Shown in pieces: positions 1-7,490 of a DNA stretch of 36,967 bases (the stretch's first letter is position 1; the number at the start of each line of letters is the position of its first letter). A program made the translations under genes and the position numbers. Location: positions 1 to 36,967 of the forward strand of contig NZ_MBTG01000027.1 of assembly GCF_002027705.1 (NCBI RefSeq), in the 5' to 3' direction. The stretch comes from Paenibacillus ferrarius (lineage in GTDB: Bacteria > Bacillota > Bacilli > Paenibacillales > NBRC-103111). Below the pieces are notes generated by a model. It saw only the letters and a list, made by a program, of their open reading frames with translations, was not told the origin of the DNA and did not search any database.

Positions 1-1290
1 TGGCCGCCGTCTAGTGACCTGAAGCGTGAACCTAAGAATCACCGGAAGTCCGGCGGAAAAAAGGGAGGACCTGTCGGCCATAAAGGGCATACCCTTTCTT
101 GCATAGACGATCCCACTACAACCATTATTCATCCGGTTTTAGTCTGTGAGAACTGTGCGGTCTCACTTGAGGACGTCGCATGTCTAGGGTATGAGCGTCG
201 ACAGGTTTTTGACATCCCTGTTCCTGTCATGGAGGTGACGGAGCACCGAGCCGAGAAGAAAAAGTGCCCATGTTGCCACACCTTGCAGAAAGGCATCTTC
301 CCTAAAGGCGTCCATGCACGTGCCCAATACGGTGAGCGGTTCACTGCTGTAGCCGCTTATTTGCATACGCACCAAATGCTCCCGCTTGCTCGCACAACCG
401 ATCTTCTTCATGTGTTGACGGGGTGTCGGCCAAGTCAGGCAACACTTCTTTCAAGTATCCGTAAAATGGCTGAAAGCTTACTTCCCTACGAAGAGGTCAT
501 TCGTCATAATCTCCTTGCCAGTCCCGTAATCCATGCCGATGAAACGGGCGTGCATGTAGACAAAGAGGGACACTGGGTTCATGTGAACAGTACGAAGAAC
601 TGGACCTTGCTTGGTGTCCATTCTAGCCGCGGAACCGCGGGGATGAAGTCGCTAAACGTACTGCCTTCCTATACGGGTACAGTGATCCACGACTTTTATG
701 GGCCGTATTTTAAACAGGATAAAGACTTTACCTTCAAACATGCCTTATGCAATGCCCATTTATCTCGGGAGTGCAAAGGGATTGAGGAATATGACGGGCA
801 TCGATGGGCCAGCGCTATGCTCACACTGCTGCATACAAGCTGGTCCATCACCCGCAAGACCAGAAAATTAGGTAGGCCACTTACCGAAACAGCCATCGGC
901 AACTACGAACGACGGTATGAGATGATTCTAGAGATGGGAAAGGTCGAGCTCGAAAAGGAGCCCCTGCTCCAATCAGGGCGCAGGGGAAAACCGCGTAAGA
1001 GTAAGGCCGCAAATCTTTGGGCACGATTCCGTGACCACAAGGAAAGTATCTTGGGGTATCTTCGAGATGCCAATATTCCCTTTGATAATAACCAAGCCGA
1101 ACGTGATCTTCGCATGATTGCCGTTAAGCGGAAAATATCCGGCTGTTTTCGTTCGGAAACGACCCCGGGCTTCTTTGCGACCATCCGAAGCTTTATCTCC
1201 ACGTTGATTAAACAAAATCATCCTATTCTTACATCACTGAAATTGGCTTACGTTGGTGATTTCAGCTTTTTTACTCGGAGTCCTGAGTAG
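1..1290 (+). CDS. tnpC: IS66 family transposase (TnpC), 5' end outside window
   Basis: The frame is open from base 1, so the gene starts upstream of the window; 429 codons are present, against roughly 500 in full IS66 TnpC proteins. The visible part begins in the basic linker and the zinc-finger region (CENC at codons 49-52, then CPCCH). The DDE catalytic core follows: Asp in HADETG (codon 538-540), Asp in HDFYGPY (691-693) and Glu in NNQAERDLR (1099-1101), then the conserved KRKISGCFRS segment. It cuts and joins DNA strands during IS66 transposition. The accessory genes tnpA and tnpB would lie to the left. No TTAC-ending right inverted repeat was found between 1290 and 1434, so the right end of the element is not defined. 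The catalytic residues are intact in the visible part, so this copy need not be dead. Confidence 0.93.
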   Translation, partial: WPPSSDLKREPKNHRKSGGKKGGPVGHKGHTLSCIDDPTTTIIHPVLVCENCAVSLEDVACLGYERRQVFDIPVPVMEVTEHRAEKKKCPCCHTLQKGIFPKGVHARAQYGERFTAVAAYLHTHQMLPLARTTDLLHVLTGCRPSQATLLSSIRKMAESLLPYEEVIRHNLLASPVIHADETGVHVDKEGHWVHVNSTKNWTLLGVHSSRGTAGMKSLNVLPSYTGTVIHDFYGPYFKQDKDFTFKHALCNAHLSRECKGIEEYDGHRWASAMLTLLHTSWSITRKTRKLGRPLTETAIGNYERRYEMILEMGKVELEKEPLLQSGRRGKPRKSKAANLWARFRDHKESILGYLRDANIPFDNNQAERDLRMIAVKRKISGCFRSETTPGFFATIRSFISTLIKQNHPILTSLKLAYVGDFSFFTRSPE

Positions 1291-1295
1291 TAACC

Positions 1296-1424
1296 AATTA
1301 TGCAGGCTTTTTAAGCTTTTCCATCCTAGAATCGAAAAAAGCTCTCAAAAGGATGTATAATCGCAGGCTTTTCTCCATTTTGCGTATTCCCATGACGAAA
1401 AGGATGCATATTTGCAGGCTTTAA
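1296..1424 (+). repeat. Three spaced copies of a GCAGGCTTT motif
   Basis: GCAGGC followed by T runs occurs at 1302-1307, 1363-1368 and 1414-1419. The last two copies are preceded by AAAAGGATGTATAATC and AAAAGGATGCATATTT. The same arrangement (GAAAAAGATGCACAATTGCAGGCTTT-like) recurs at about 17161-17195 and 17714-17742 inside the large repeat modules. So this is a degenerate outpost of that repeat family, directly after the transposase stop. It is non-coding as far as can be seen and fills the gap between tnpC and the next gene. Confidence 0.7.
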
Positions 1425-1434
1425 TTTAACGCTA

Positions 1435-1905
1435 TTATTCGAAGAGTTTCTCCAGAAACCCCTTTTTTCTCTTTCGAATTTTGCTGTAGCTCCGCACTCT
1501 GGAGTAGGTTGGCTGCGTGTCCTCAGCGGTTTGTTCCTCTGATTTTATCACTTGCAAAGAGAGCTCGGAGGAATCCTCTTCCTCCAGGTTCTCTTCTTGA
1601 ATTGCAGACTGCTGTTGTACCACAATGGTGCGGATCAAATCCTCATGGAGCTTGTTCTCGAGCTGGTGCTTGAACTGCCGAAGAAACTGCTCCTGCTGCC
1701 TGCTCTGGAGTTCAAAATGCTCATGAAGCTGCAACTGAAGCTCCTCCACCTGCTTGGAAAGAAGCACAACTGCTTTTTGCAAAGAAGTCAGATGCTGGGC
1801 CCCGATCGGTTCATTGAATTCAAACTCCTCGGAATGCTCCCCATTCTCAGCTAGCAGGGCATGTAATTCCGCTGGCGTAATGAGATCTTCTTCTTCTTTC
1901 TTCAT
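1435..1905 (-). CDS. Hypothetical coiled-coil protein
   Basis: Not recognised as a named family. The start at 1905 is chosen because GGAGG lies seven bases before the ATG; an upstream in-frame ATG at 1932 has no good ribosome site. The product is 156 residues, highly charged and probably cytosolic. Residues 1-35 are acidic. Residues about 40-110 are rich in Gln, Glu and Leu with heptad-like spacing and should form a coiled coil. An acidic Ser/Glu stretch follows, and the end is strongly basic with a short amphipathic tail (RKRKKGFLEKLFE). No catalytic motif or membrane span is visible. A scaffold, DNA-associated or membrane-edge protein is possible but unproven. It is separated from sppI by about 217 bases and a possible terminator, so it is probably its own unit. 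Confidence 0.7.
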   Translation of the reverse strand: MKKEEEDLITPAELHALLAENGEHSEEFEFNEPIGAQHLTSLQKAVVLLSKQVEELQLQLHEHFELQSRQQEQFLRQFKHQLENKLHEDLIRTIVVQQQSAIQEENLEEEDSSELSLQVIKSEEQTAEDTQPTYSRVRSYSKIRKRKKGFLEKLFE

Positions 1906-2080
1906 GTGCTTCCTCCATTCCCCGTACATCATGCAGCCTGGACCTAATCTGCTTCTTCATCTTATTGTACATGAAGTTCGGGAAATGTTCACGTTTATCT
2001 ATTCTAATGAGGCAAACCAGCAGATGGGCTTATTTGTAATCAATCTTCTATCCCCCTTGTTAATCACCCGCGTGGCATAC

Positions 2081-2111
2081 CAAAAGGAGCAGTGTCACTG
2101 GGACACGGCTC
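2081..2111 (-). terminator. Possible terminator after sppI
   Basis: Inverted repeat GAGCAGTGTC (2087-2096) and GACACGGCTC (2102-2111) with one mismatch and a short loop. On the minus strand it is followed by CCTTTTGG, a weak T tract. It lies 12 bases after the sppI stop codon, a suitable place for transcription to end. Confidence 0.5.
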
Positions 2112-2122
2112 TCTCCAAAGCT

Positions 2123-2587
2123 TTATTTCTTTACAACACGCGTACCAGCCATACGGTCATGTAGACTGCGTTTTTCCGAATCAATTCCAGCCATGATATA
2201 ACCAATACACAAAATGATTGCCGAAACGATCTTCCCTATAATTTCTCGCAACAATATGGAACCCCACGTATTGGGCAATCCATCTTTACGTACGACGCGA
2301 ATTCCCATAATCATCTTCCCAAGTGTTTGACCAAGAAGAACTGTCAAGATTACAAAATAAGACCAGCTTATCGCATACTGCAGTACAGACATGCCAAAAG
2401 ATGGCTTGAACGGACTAGAATTCATAATAAAGCTAAGCAACACAAAGACAGCCTGAATTGCAACCCCATCTAATAAAACCGCAACAAAACGAATCCAAAA
2501 GCCCGCATACTGCAGCTCCGTGTTGGTCCTAATCTCTGAACTCACACTTCCACCCTTACCTTGGTTTACTTCTATGTTGTGTTCCAT
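2123..2587 (-). CDS. sppI: RDD family membrane protein, SppI-like inhibitor of SppA
   Basis: 154 residues with the RDD hallmarks: an Arg/Asp pair in FWIRFVAVLLDG (residues 30-41), GQTLGKMIMGIRVV (86-99) and the closing RSLHDRMAGTRVV (140-152). Three membrane spans are predicted, at about 30-55, 66-90 and 114-134. A GGAGGAAGT ribosome site precedes the ATG. It follows sppA after 16 bases, the same order as Bacillus subtilis yteI-yteJ (sppA-sppI). There the RDD protein binds SppA in the membrane and inhibits its protease activity. That role is transferred here from gene order and domain content. The 22-residue N-terminal extension is hydrophilic. Confidence 0.85.
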   Translation of the reverse strand: MEHNIEVNQGKGGSVSSEIRTNTELQYAGFWIRFVAVLLDGVAIQAVFVLLSFIMNSSPFKPSFGMSVLQYAISWSYFVILTVLLGQTLGKMIMGIRVVRKDGLPNTWGSILLREIIGKIVSAIILCIGYIMAGIDSEKRSLHDRMAGTRVVKK

Positions 2588-2603
2588 ATTACTTCCTCCT
2601 CTA

Positions 2604-3569
2604 TTATGGTTGAAATAAATATAACAAACGAGGTCCCGCAGTAGATGCAGCCGGCAATACTTGCTCCATCACCTGTGCTGCAGGAGACTTCATCTTTTGG
2701 CTAAGCCCGTCCAACACAGAGAACAAAGATAACTTCTGCGAATACTTAATAACTTTCACATCTTCCAATCCTAACTTTTGCTTGGCATACTCCCTAGCAT
2801 CGTCCAATGTACCAAATTCATCAATAAGCCCCAATGTTTTAGCTTGTTGACCCGAATATACTCGCCCATCTGCCACTTTCAAGACCTCATCACGAGATAA
2901 TTTGCGGCCTTTTTCAATAACCGATACGAATTGTTGGTAGCTCTCATTTACCAAAGATTGAAAGATATCCTTTTCCGTTGATGTTAACTCACGAAGAGGA
3001 CTTCCAATGTCCTTAAATTCGCCGCTTTTGATAATGTTTTGCTTATACCCGAGCCATTCTGCAGTTTTCTCATAATTAGGCAGCGCAAAGATAACGCCAA
3101 GACTTCCTGTAAGCGTTGAGCGATTGGCAAAAATATAATCTGCTGGCGCGGATATATAATATCCTCCGGAAGCAGCTACGGCTCCCATGCTGATAACTAC
3201 GATTTTCCCAGCCTTCTTCACATGCTCTATGCGCTGGTGAATTTCATCCGATGCAACCACTTCGCCTCCAGGACTATCAACTCTTATTACCAGTGCCTTT
3301 ACGTTGGGATCTTTGCTGACTTGTTCTAATTGGGAGAGAAAAGCGCCAGTACTGAAGCTGCTAGAAAAACTAGGCTTCCCAGCAATAACACCCTCCACAT
3401 CTAATTGAACAAGCTTATTCTTCCCTTTGCCTGAGATAACTTCTTCTTGCCATTTGTTCTTTTCAGTACTAACCGCTTCATTCCAATCTTGTGTTTTAAA
3501 AACCAGAATAAGGACCATAATTATTAGCAGAGCACCTACAATTATCAAAGCCCAACCCCTCTTACCCAT
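2604..3569 (-). CDS. sppA: Signal peptide peptidase SppA
   Basis: Membrane-anchored serine protease of family S49 that degrades cleaved signal peptides; in Bacillus it also helps survive antibiotic peptides. The start at 3569 has a strong AGGAGG site six bases upstream (AGGAGGAGCTTTATG); an upstream in-frame ATG at 3638 would only add 23 unlikely residues. The product is 321 aa. Residues 5-24 form one membrane anchor. The protease domain carries the Ser-Lys dyad, Ser134 in AASGGYY and Lys186 in GEFKDIGSP, at the spacing of the short Gram-positive SppA, plus VDSPGGEV (97-104) and STLTGSLGVI (151-160). Length fits the Bacillus-type enzyme rather than the double-length E. coli one. No clear SigW-type promoter was found upstream. 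Reading through from the response regulator gene 125 bases upstream is possible, as no terminator is visible between them. Confidence 0.95.
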   Translation of the reverse strand: MGKRGWALIIVGALLIIMVLILVFKTQDWNEAVSTEKNKWQEEVISGKGKNKLVQLDVEGVIAGKPSFSSSFSTGAFLSQLEQVSKDPNVKALVIRVDSPGGEVVASDEIHQRIEHVKKAGKIVVISMGAVAASGGYYISAPADYIFANRSTLTGSLGVIFALPNYEKTAEWLGYKQNIIKSGEFKDIGSPLRELTSTEKDIFQSLVNESYQQFVSVIEKGRKLSRDEVLKVADGRVYSGQQAKTLGLIDEFGTLDDAREYAKQKLGLEDVKVIKYSQKLSLFSVLDGLSQKMKSPAAQVMEQVLPAASTAGPRLLYLFQP

Positions 3570-3694
3570 AAAGCTCCTCCTGTGAACTGCACATTCATTA
3601 CGTGCCTTCAAATAAACTTTACTACAGTATACTTTCACCTCATTAAATCCAGTAGTTCCAAATTTTATAGTACCTATTGAATTGAAAAGGTAAC

Positions 3695-4318
3695 TTATTC
3701 AAAAAACCTCCTACTCTTTACCTTCTCAATAGCTTCCTTAGAACTGCGCACATTAAACTTCTTCAAAATACGGTTGACTTGATTCTTTATCGTACTGCTT
3801 GATTTATATAACTTTTTTTCAATTTGAGACTGTGTGAACCCTTGTTCGATAAGACCGAAAACCTCTTTTTCAGCCTGAGTCAGCGCCGCTAGTTGCCCTT
3901 CCTTCCTCAATCGCAAATAATCACTCATCAAGGTCTGGATTGGCGTTATCTCACACATCGCAGCTCTGATTACGCTTGGCAATTTCTTATAATCACTCTT
4001 TGCCACATAACTCACTGCTCCAGCAGCAAATGAATTTATAATCATTTCTTTTTCAGTAAAAGAAGTGAGCATAATAATCTTCGTTTCCATGAACGTTTTT
4101 ATTTCGAGCACGGCATCAATACCGTCAAACTTTCCATCAGAAAAATGAATATCCATAAGAACGACATCAGGACATACTTCTCTGCATATCTGAATGGCTT
4201 CTTCTTTGTTAGAGGCTCTGTGACACCCCTTCATGTCAGTCTCTCTCTCCAAATAATCACAGATGCACATGAGCCATATTGGATCATCTTCCACAACTAG
4301 AATTTTTAGACTTGCCAT
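3695..4318 (-). CDS. Response regulator, NarL/LuxR type
   Basis: 207 residues. The receiver domain (about 4-125) has acidic residues Asp11/Asp12, phosphoacceptor Asp56 in VVLMDIHF, Thr85 and Lys107, all in the expected places. A short linker is followed by a LuxR-type helix-turn-helix (about 140-207) containing LTQAEKEVFGLIEQG and SSSTIKNQVNRIL. It should be phosphorylated by the kinase encoded just upstream and bind DNA as a dimer. AAAGGGGAAAAC precedes the ATG. The spacing fits an operon: the kinase's true reading frame would end only 27 bases before this start. The target genes are unknown. Confidence 0.92.
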   Translation of the reverse strand: MASLKILVVEDDPIWLMCICDYLERETDMKGCHRASNKEEAIQICREVCPDVVLMDIHFSDGKFDGIDAVLEIKTFMETKIIMLTSFTEKEMIINSFAAGAVSYVAKSDYKKLPSVIRAAMCEITPIQTLMSDYLRLRKEGQLAALTQAEKEVFGLIEQGFTQSQIEKKLYKSSSTIKNQVNRILKKFNVRSSKEAIEKVKSRRFFE

Positions 4319-4368
4319 GTTTTCCCCTTTCTTGCATTCAAAATATTAAGATAAAGGAAGGCTTACCT

Positions 4369-5697
4369 TTACTGTTGTCCCTTTTTCAAGTTCACTGAAA
4401 ATTTCAATCTTCCCACCGTGTTTTCGAATGACATTGAGCAATAAGATAATCCTAGTCCAAAATTATTCTTATTCAATTTAGTGGTGTAAAATGGATCAAA
4501 AATATGTTCAAGGTGGCTTTTAGAGATGCCTATTCCGCAATCCTTAACTAGGATATATACCTGATTTCTTAATTCAAAAGTTTCAACTCTCATCAATCCA
4601 CCAGTACTCATCGAATCAATTGCATTAGCTAACAAATTATTAATTACTTCCTTCAAATGAAAGCTGTCATATTCAATTTCCCTTGAAAGAGCATACTGCT
4701 CTTCGACGTTGATACTTTTTTTGCTCAAAAGCGCTTGATTCATAGCTACGCATTCATGCAAAAGAGCTGATAAATTATTTCTTTCTTTTCTCAATAAAAT
4801 ATCCTGAATTTGGTGTTGAATGCGATTTATCATTTCTAGCAAATGATCCGTCGATGCAAGAATATGAGACACATTGTCGATAACTTCCTTGTTTTTAAAA
4901 TCGAAAGTTAAATGTTGAATATTTTCGGCTAATATGTTGATTTTTCCAACTTCATTCTTAATTGCATGGTTGAGAAAACTCGTGCCAGAAGTCACTGCTT
5001 TTAAAGTGCTGTCTATTCTGCGCCGTTCAAATCTAAGTTTCACCCTAAAGAAATCGAATTTTATCATCAAAAATATAAACAGTACCAGTAAGAAAAACAT
5101 CATTATTGCATTGAGTCTCCATACTTCGTCAAAGCGGAAAAAGCGTAAGGTGTAATTGGATACTAATTGAAAGAGGACGGTTGGGAGGGCGATCATATTC
5201 GTAAATAGTCTGCTTTTTTTTAGAAGAGGATTCTTTTCTTTATAATAACTGTATATCAACAATCCACTCCCAATAAGTATATAGGGGGCAACCCATATGA
5301 TAGTTGGGTGATAATTGCGAATGAGCTCAGGTAGTATGAGAGTAATAGAGAACATTAAGATGACGGGTCCCATCAATATAGCTTTTAATAACATTTTTCT
5401 TCTTCTTCCAAACAAGTCCGAACTACAAAGACAAAATATTAGATAGCCATAAGGCAGGCAGTAGGTATTGATAAACGATCCTATATTATAAATACTTTGG
5501 CATATAGATTCGAGTTCCGCATCCATCCATTGATGCAAAGATAAAAAGTGTGAAAAATCCTCAATTAATGCTCGCGCGAATCCATCGGCGCCCCCGCAAA
5601 ATATCACAAAGGCCGCCCAGCGGGTAGATTCATTGTGAGGATTATTGATGATAAGAATAATTGCAATTAGCCATAGTACAATGAAGGTAAATATCAC
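4369..5697 (-). CDS. Sensor histidine kinase, C-terminus altered by a frameshift
   Basis: The product has 6-7 membrane spans (residues about 2-215), a membrane sensor without a large extracellular domain. Cytoplasmic parts are an H box FLNHAIKNEVGKI with His244, an N box NNLLANAID (353-361), G1 DCGIG (386-390), F box HIFDPFYTTK and G2 NFGLGLSYC (412-420). After Cys420 the annotated frame reads non-family sequence and stops at 4369. The next frame reads NVIRKHGGKIEIFSELEKGT and onward, the normal end of an ATPase domain, and stops at 4346-4348. One base is missing at about 4434-4438, where a tyrosine-like codon is expected. Restored length would be about 450 aa. Either a sequencing error or a recent mutation could explain it. 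The start is GTG at 5697, with GGAG rather far upstream (13 bases). It pairs with the response regulator downstream. Confidence 0.88.
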   Translation of the reverse strand: MIFTFIVLWLIAIILIINNPHNESTRWAAFVIFCGGADGFARALIEDFSHFLSLHQWMDAELESICQSIYNIGSFINTYCLPYGYLIFCLCSSDLFGRRRKMLLKAILMGPVILMFSITLILPELIRNYHPTIIWVAPYILIGSGLLIYSYYKEKNPLLKKSRLFTNMIALPTVLFQLVSNYTLRFFRFDEVWRLNAIMMFFLLVLFIFLMIKFDFFRVKLRFERRRIDSTLKAVTSGTSFLNHAIKNEVGKINILAENIQHLTFDFKNKEVIDNVSHILASTDHLLEMINRIQHQIQDILLRKERNNLSALLHECVAMNQALLSKKSINVEEQYALSREIEYDSFHLKEVINNLLANAIDSMSTGGLMRVETFELRNQVYILVKDCGIGISKSHLEHIFDPFYTTKLNKNNFGLGLSYCSMSFENTVGRLKFSVNLKKGQQ

Positions 5698-5793
5698 CGG
5701 TTGCTCGAATCTCCTCTCCTACTTCAAATCTTCACCCCTTGTTCGATCATGTTGGGCTAATAAATTGTAGACAAAGTACGTGCTTTTAGTTTA

Positions 5794-5817
5794 CAAATAT
5801 TGTACATTCAATATTTG
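5794..5817. promoter_or_regulatory. Perfect 9-bp inverted repeat upstream of the kinase gene
   Basis: CAAATATTG (5794-5802) and CAATATTTG (5809-5817) are exact reverse complements separated by six bases. The repeat lies between the 0A boxes and the kinase start, overlapping the proposed -10 hexamer. It looks like a dimeric regulator site, perhaps for the adjacent response regulator. The binding protein is not known. Confidence 0.5.
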
Positions 5818-5842
5818 GGAATAACTGTCGAATCATGTCGAA
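5799..5842 (-). promoter_or_regulatory. Tandem Spo0A boxes and spoIIG-like promoter
   Basis: Two perfect 0A boxes read TTCGACA on the minus strand, at 5842-5836 and 5832-5826, three bases apart (10-bp period, one helix turn). The downstream box can act as a -35 element (TTCGAC, 5832-5827). Exactly 22 bases later is TACAAT (5804-5799). This copies the architecture of the B. subtilis spoIIG promoter, where Spo0A~P activates sigma-A polymerase at a 22-bp spacer. Transcription would begin near 5792, about 95 bases before the kinase GTG. An alternative is TTGAAT-17-TAAAAG further down. Box identity is seen directly; activation is inferred. Confidence 0.65.
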
Positions 5843-5889
5843 GAATTGTAAAAATTACCTAAAAAAAGATTAATTCTCACTAAGAGATC

Positions 5890-5926
5890 AAAAAAAAATG
5901 AAGGAACCCCATGAGGTTCCTTCATT
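5890..5926 (-). terminator. Rho-independent terminator of gltD
   Basis: AATGAAGGAACC (5897-5908) and GGTTCCTTCATT (5915-5926) form a perfect 12-bp stem with a six-base loop. On the minus strand it is followed by a run of T residues (complement of the A run at 5890-5898). It starts 12 bases after the gltD stop codon. Confidence 0.92.
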
Positions 5927-5937
5927 TTTCTGCAAGT

Positions 5938-7422
5938 CTATGGCAAATTCGACGATCCCATCAAGTAACGATCAACTTCTCGTGCAGCAGCGCGACCTTC
6001 GTTGATTGCCCACACAACCAGGCTTTGACCACGACGCATATCGCCGGCAGAGAAGACACCTTCTACGTTGGTGGCAAACTTGCCGTAATCGGCTTTGGCA
6101 TTGGAGCGCTCGTCTTTGGCTACGCCAAGCTGATCCAGCACCGTGTTCTCCGGTCCGGTAAAGCCCATCGCGATGAGCACCAGCTGAGCTGGGTAGATTT
6201 TCTCACTGCCAGGTACTTCAACTGGCACGAACTGGCCCTTCTCGTTTTTCTGCCACTCAATTAGAACGGTGTGCAGTTCTTTCAGGTTGCCATGCTCATC
6301 ACCCACGAATTTCTTCGTGTTGATCAAATAGGTGCGCGGATCTTCCCCTTGAAGGGCTGCGGCTTCCTGTTGACCGTAGTCCACTTTGTGGACTTTGGGC
6401 CATTCCGGCCAAGGATTGTTGGCTGGACGTGTATCCGGCGATTTTGGCATAATCTCGAATTGCGTGACACTCTTGCACTTGTGGCGCAAGGAGGTGCCTA
6501 CGCAGTCGGTCCCCGTGTCCCCGCCGCCGATAACAATAACATCTTTGCCTTCGGCGGAGATAAAAGCCCCGTCCGCATGCCCAGAATCCAGCAAGCTTCT
6601 CGTATTCTTGCCGAGGAATTCCATCGCCAAGTGAACGCCGTTCAGCTCGCGTCCTTCAATCGGAAGATCCCGGCCCTTGGTTGCTCCGCCGCAAAGCACG
6701 ATGGCATCGAACTCTTCTTGCAGCTTCTCGATCGGATAATTCACACCAACATGAGCATTCGTTATGAACGTTACACCTTCAGCTTCCAACAGATCCACAC
6801 GACGCTGAACGTATTTCTTATCCAGCTTCATGTTCGGAATCCCGTACATGAGCAGTCCGCCCACACGATCTGCCCTTTCAAATACGGTGACCCAGTGTCC
6901 GGCTTTATTCAGCTGGGCAGCGGCCGCGAGTCCGGATGGACCCGAGCCGACCACAGCAACCTTTTTGCCTGTGCGAGCCTCTGGGGTTTGCGGCGTAATC
7001 CAGCCTTCCTCGAAGCCTTTATCGATAATCGCTTTCTCAATACTTTTGATCGTAACCGGCGTGTCCTTCAGACCTACCGTACAAGAACCCTCGCACGGCG
7101 CCGGACATACCCGGCCGGTAAACTCAGGGAAGTTGTTCGTCTTATGCAGACGATCCAGCGCTTCTCGCCATTGCCCACGGTAGACCAAGTCATTCCATTC
7201 CGGAATTAGGTTGTTCACCGGGCAGCCCGCAGCCATTCCGCTAATCAGCGAGCCCGTGTGGCAGAATGGAATCCCGCAGTCCATACATCTGGAGCCTTGT
7301 GTCTGCAATTTATCTTCTGTCAGCGGCGTCGCGAACTCTTTCCAATGGCCGATTCGGACCAGCGGGGAAGCTTCAGACGCGACTTCGCGACGATGTTCTA
7401 TAAAACCAGTTGGTTTACCCAT
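5938..7422 (-). CDS. gltD: Glutamate synthase (NADPH), small subunit
   Basis: The beta subunit passes electrons from NADPH through FAD and Fe-S clusters to the large subunit, which makes glutamate from glutamine and 2-oxoglutarate. It is 494 aa, as usual. N-terminal cysteines for two 4Fe-4S clusters are Cys46/49/54/67 (CMDCGIPFC...C) and Cys106/110/114 (CPAPCEGSC). The FAD-binding glycine motif is VVGSGPSG (157-164) and the NADPH-binding motif is IGGGDTGTD (298-306). It follows gltB after 68 bases that contain a perfect hairpin. AGGAGG lies 12 bases before the ATG, a slightly long spacing. B. subtilis calls this gene gltB; the enterobacterial name gltD is used here. Confidence 0.97.
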   Translation of the reverse strand: MGKPTGFIEHRREVASEASPLVRIGHWKEFATPLTEDKLQTQGSRCMDCGIPFCHTGSLISGMAAGCPVNNLIPEWNDLVYRGQWREALDRLHKTNNFPEFTGRVCPAPCEGSCTVGLKDTPVTIKSIEKAIIDKGFEEGWITPQTPEARTGKKVAVVGSGPSGLAAAAQLNKAGHWVTVFERADRVGGLLMYGIPNMKLDKKYVQRRVDLLEAEGVTFITNAHVGVNYPIEKLQEEFDAIVLCGGATKGRDLPIEGRELNGVHLAMEFLGKNTRSLLDSGHADGAFISAEGKDVIVIGGGDTGTDCVGTSLRHKCKSVTQFEIMPKSPDTRPANNPWPEWPKVHKVDYGQQEAAALQGEDPRTYLINTKKFVGDEHGNLKELHTVLIEWQKNEKGQFVPVEVPGSEKIYPAQLVLIAMGFTGPENTVLDQLGVAKDERSNAKADYGKFATNVEGVFSAGDMRRGQSLVVWAINEGRAAAREVDRYLMGSSNLP

Positions 7423-7443
7423 GACGGATTAATTCCTCCTAAG

Positions 7444-7474
7444 AGTTTTGCTTCAGCAAAACTTACTTCGTAAG
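7444..7474 (-). other. Stem-loops in the gltB-gltD gap
   Basis: AGTTTTGC (7444-7451) and GCAAAACT (7456-7463) form a perfect 8-bp stem with a 4-base loop. CTTAC/GTAAG (7462-7474) forms a second small one. No T run follows on the minus strand, so this is more likely an mRNA processing or stability element between the two subunit genes than a terminator. Confidence 0.5.
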
Positions 7475-7490
7475 CATCTGCGCTAATTTG

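Noticed and set aside
1290..1434. Right terminal inverted repeat of the IS66 element
   Set aside because: No sequence ending in TTAC with a credible repeat was visible, and the left end is outside the window, so no pairing could be tested.
1754..2164. Plus-strand ORF of 136 codons spanning the gap before sppI
   Set aside because: It overlaps two minus-strand genes, has no good ribosome site and no recognisable domain.
3570..3694. SigW-type promoter for sppA
   Set aside because: No TGAAAC element followed at the right distance by CGTA was found.
6271..7209. Plus-strand ORF of 312 codons inside gltD
   Set aside because: Shadow of the conserved small subunit gene on the other strand.
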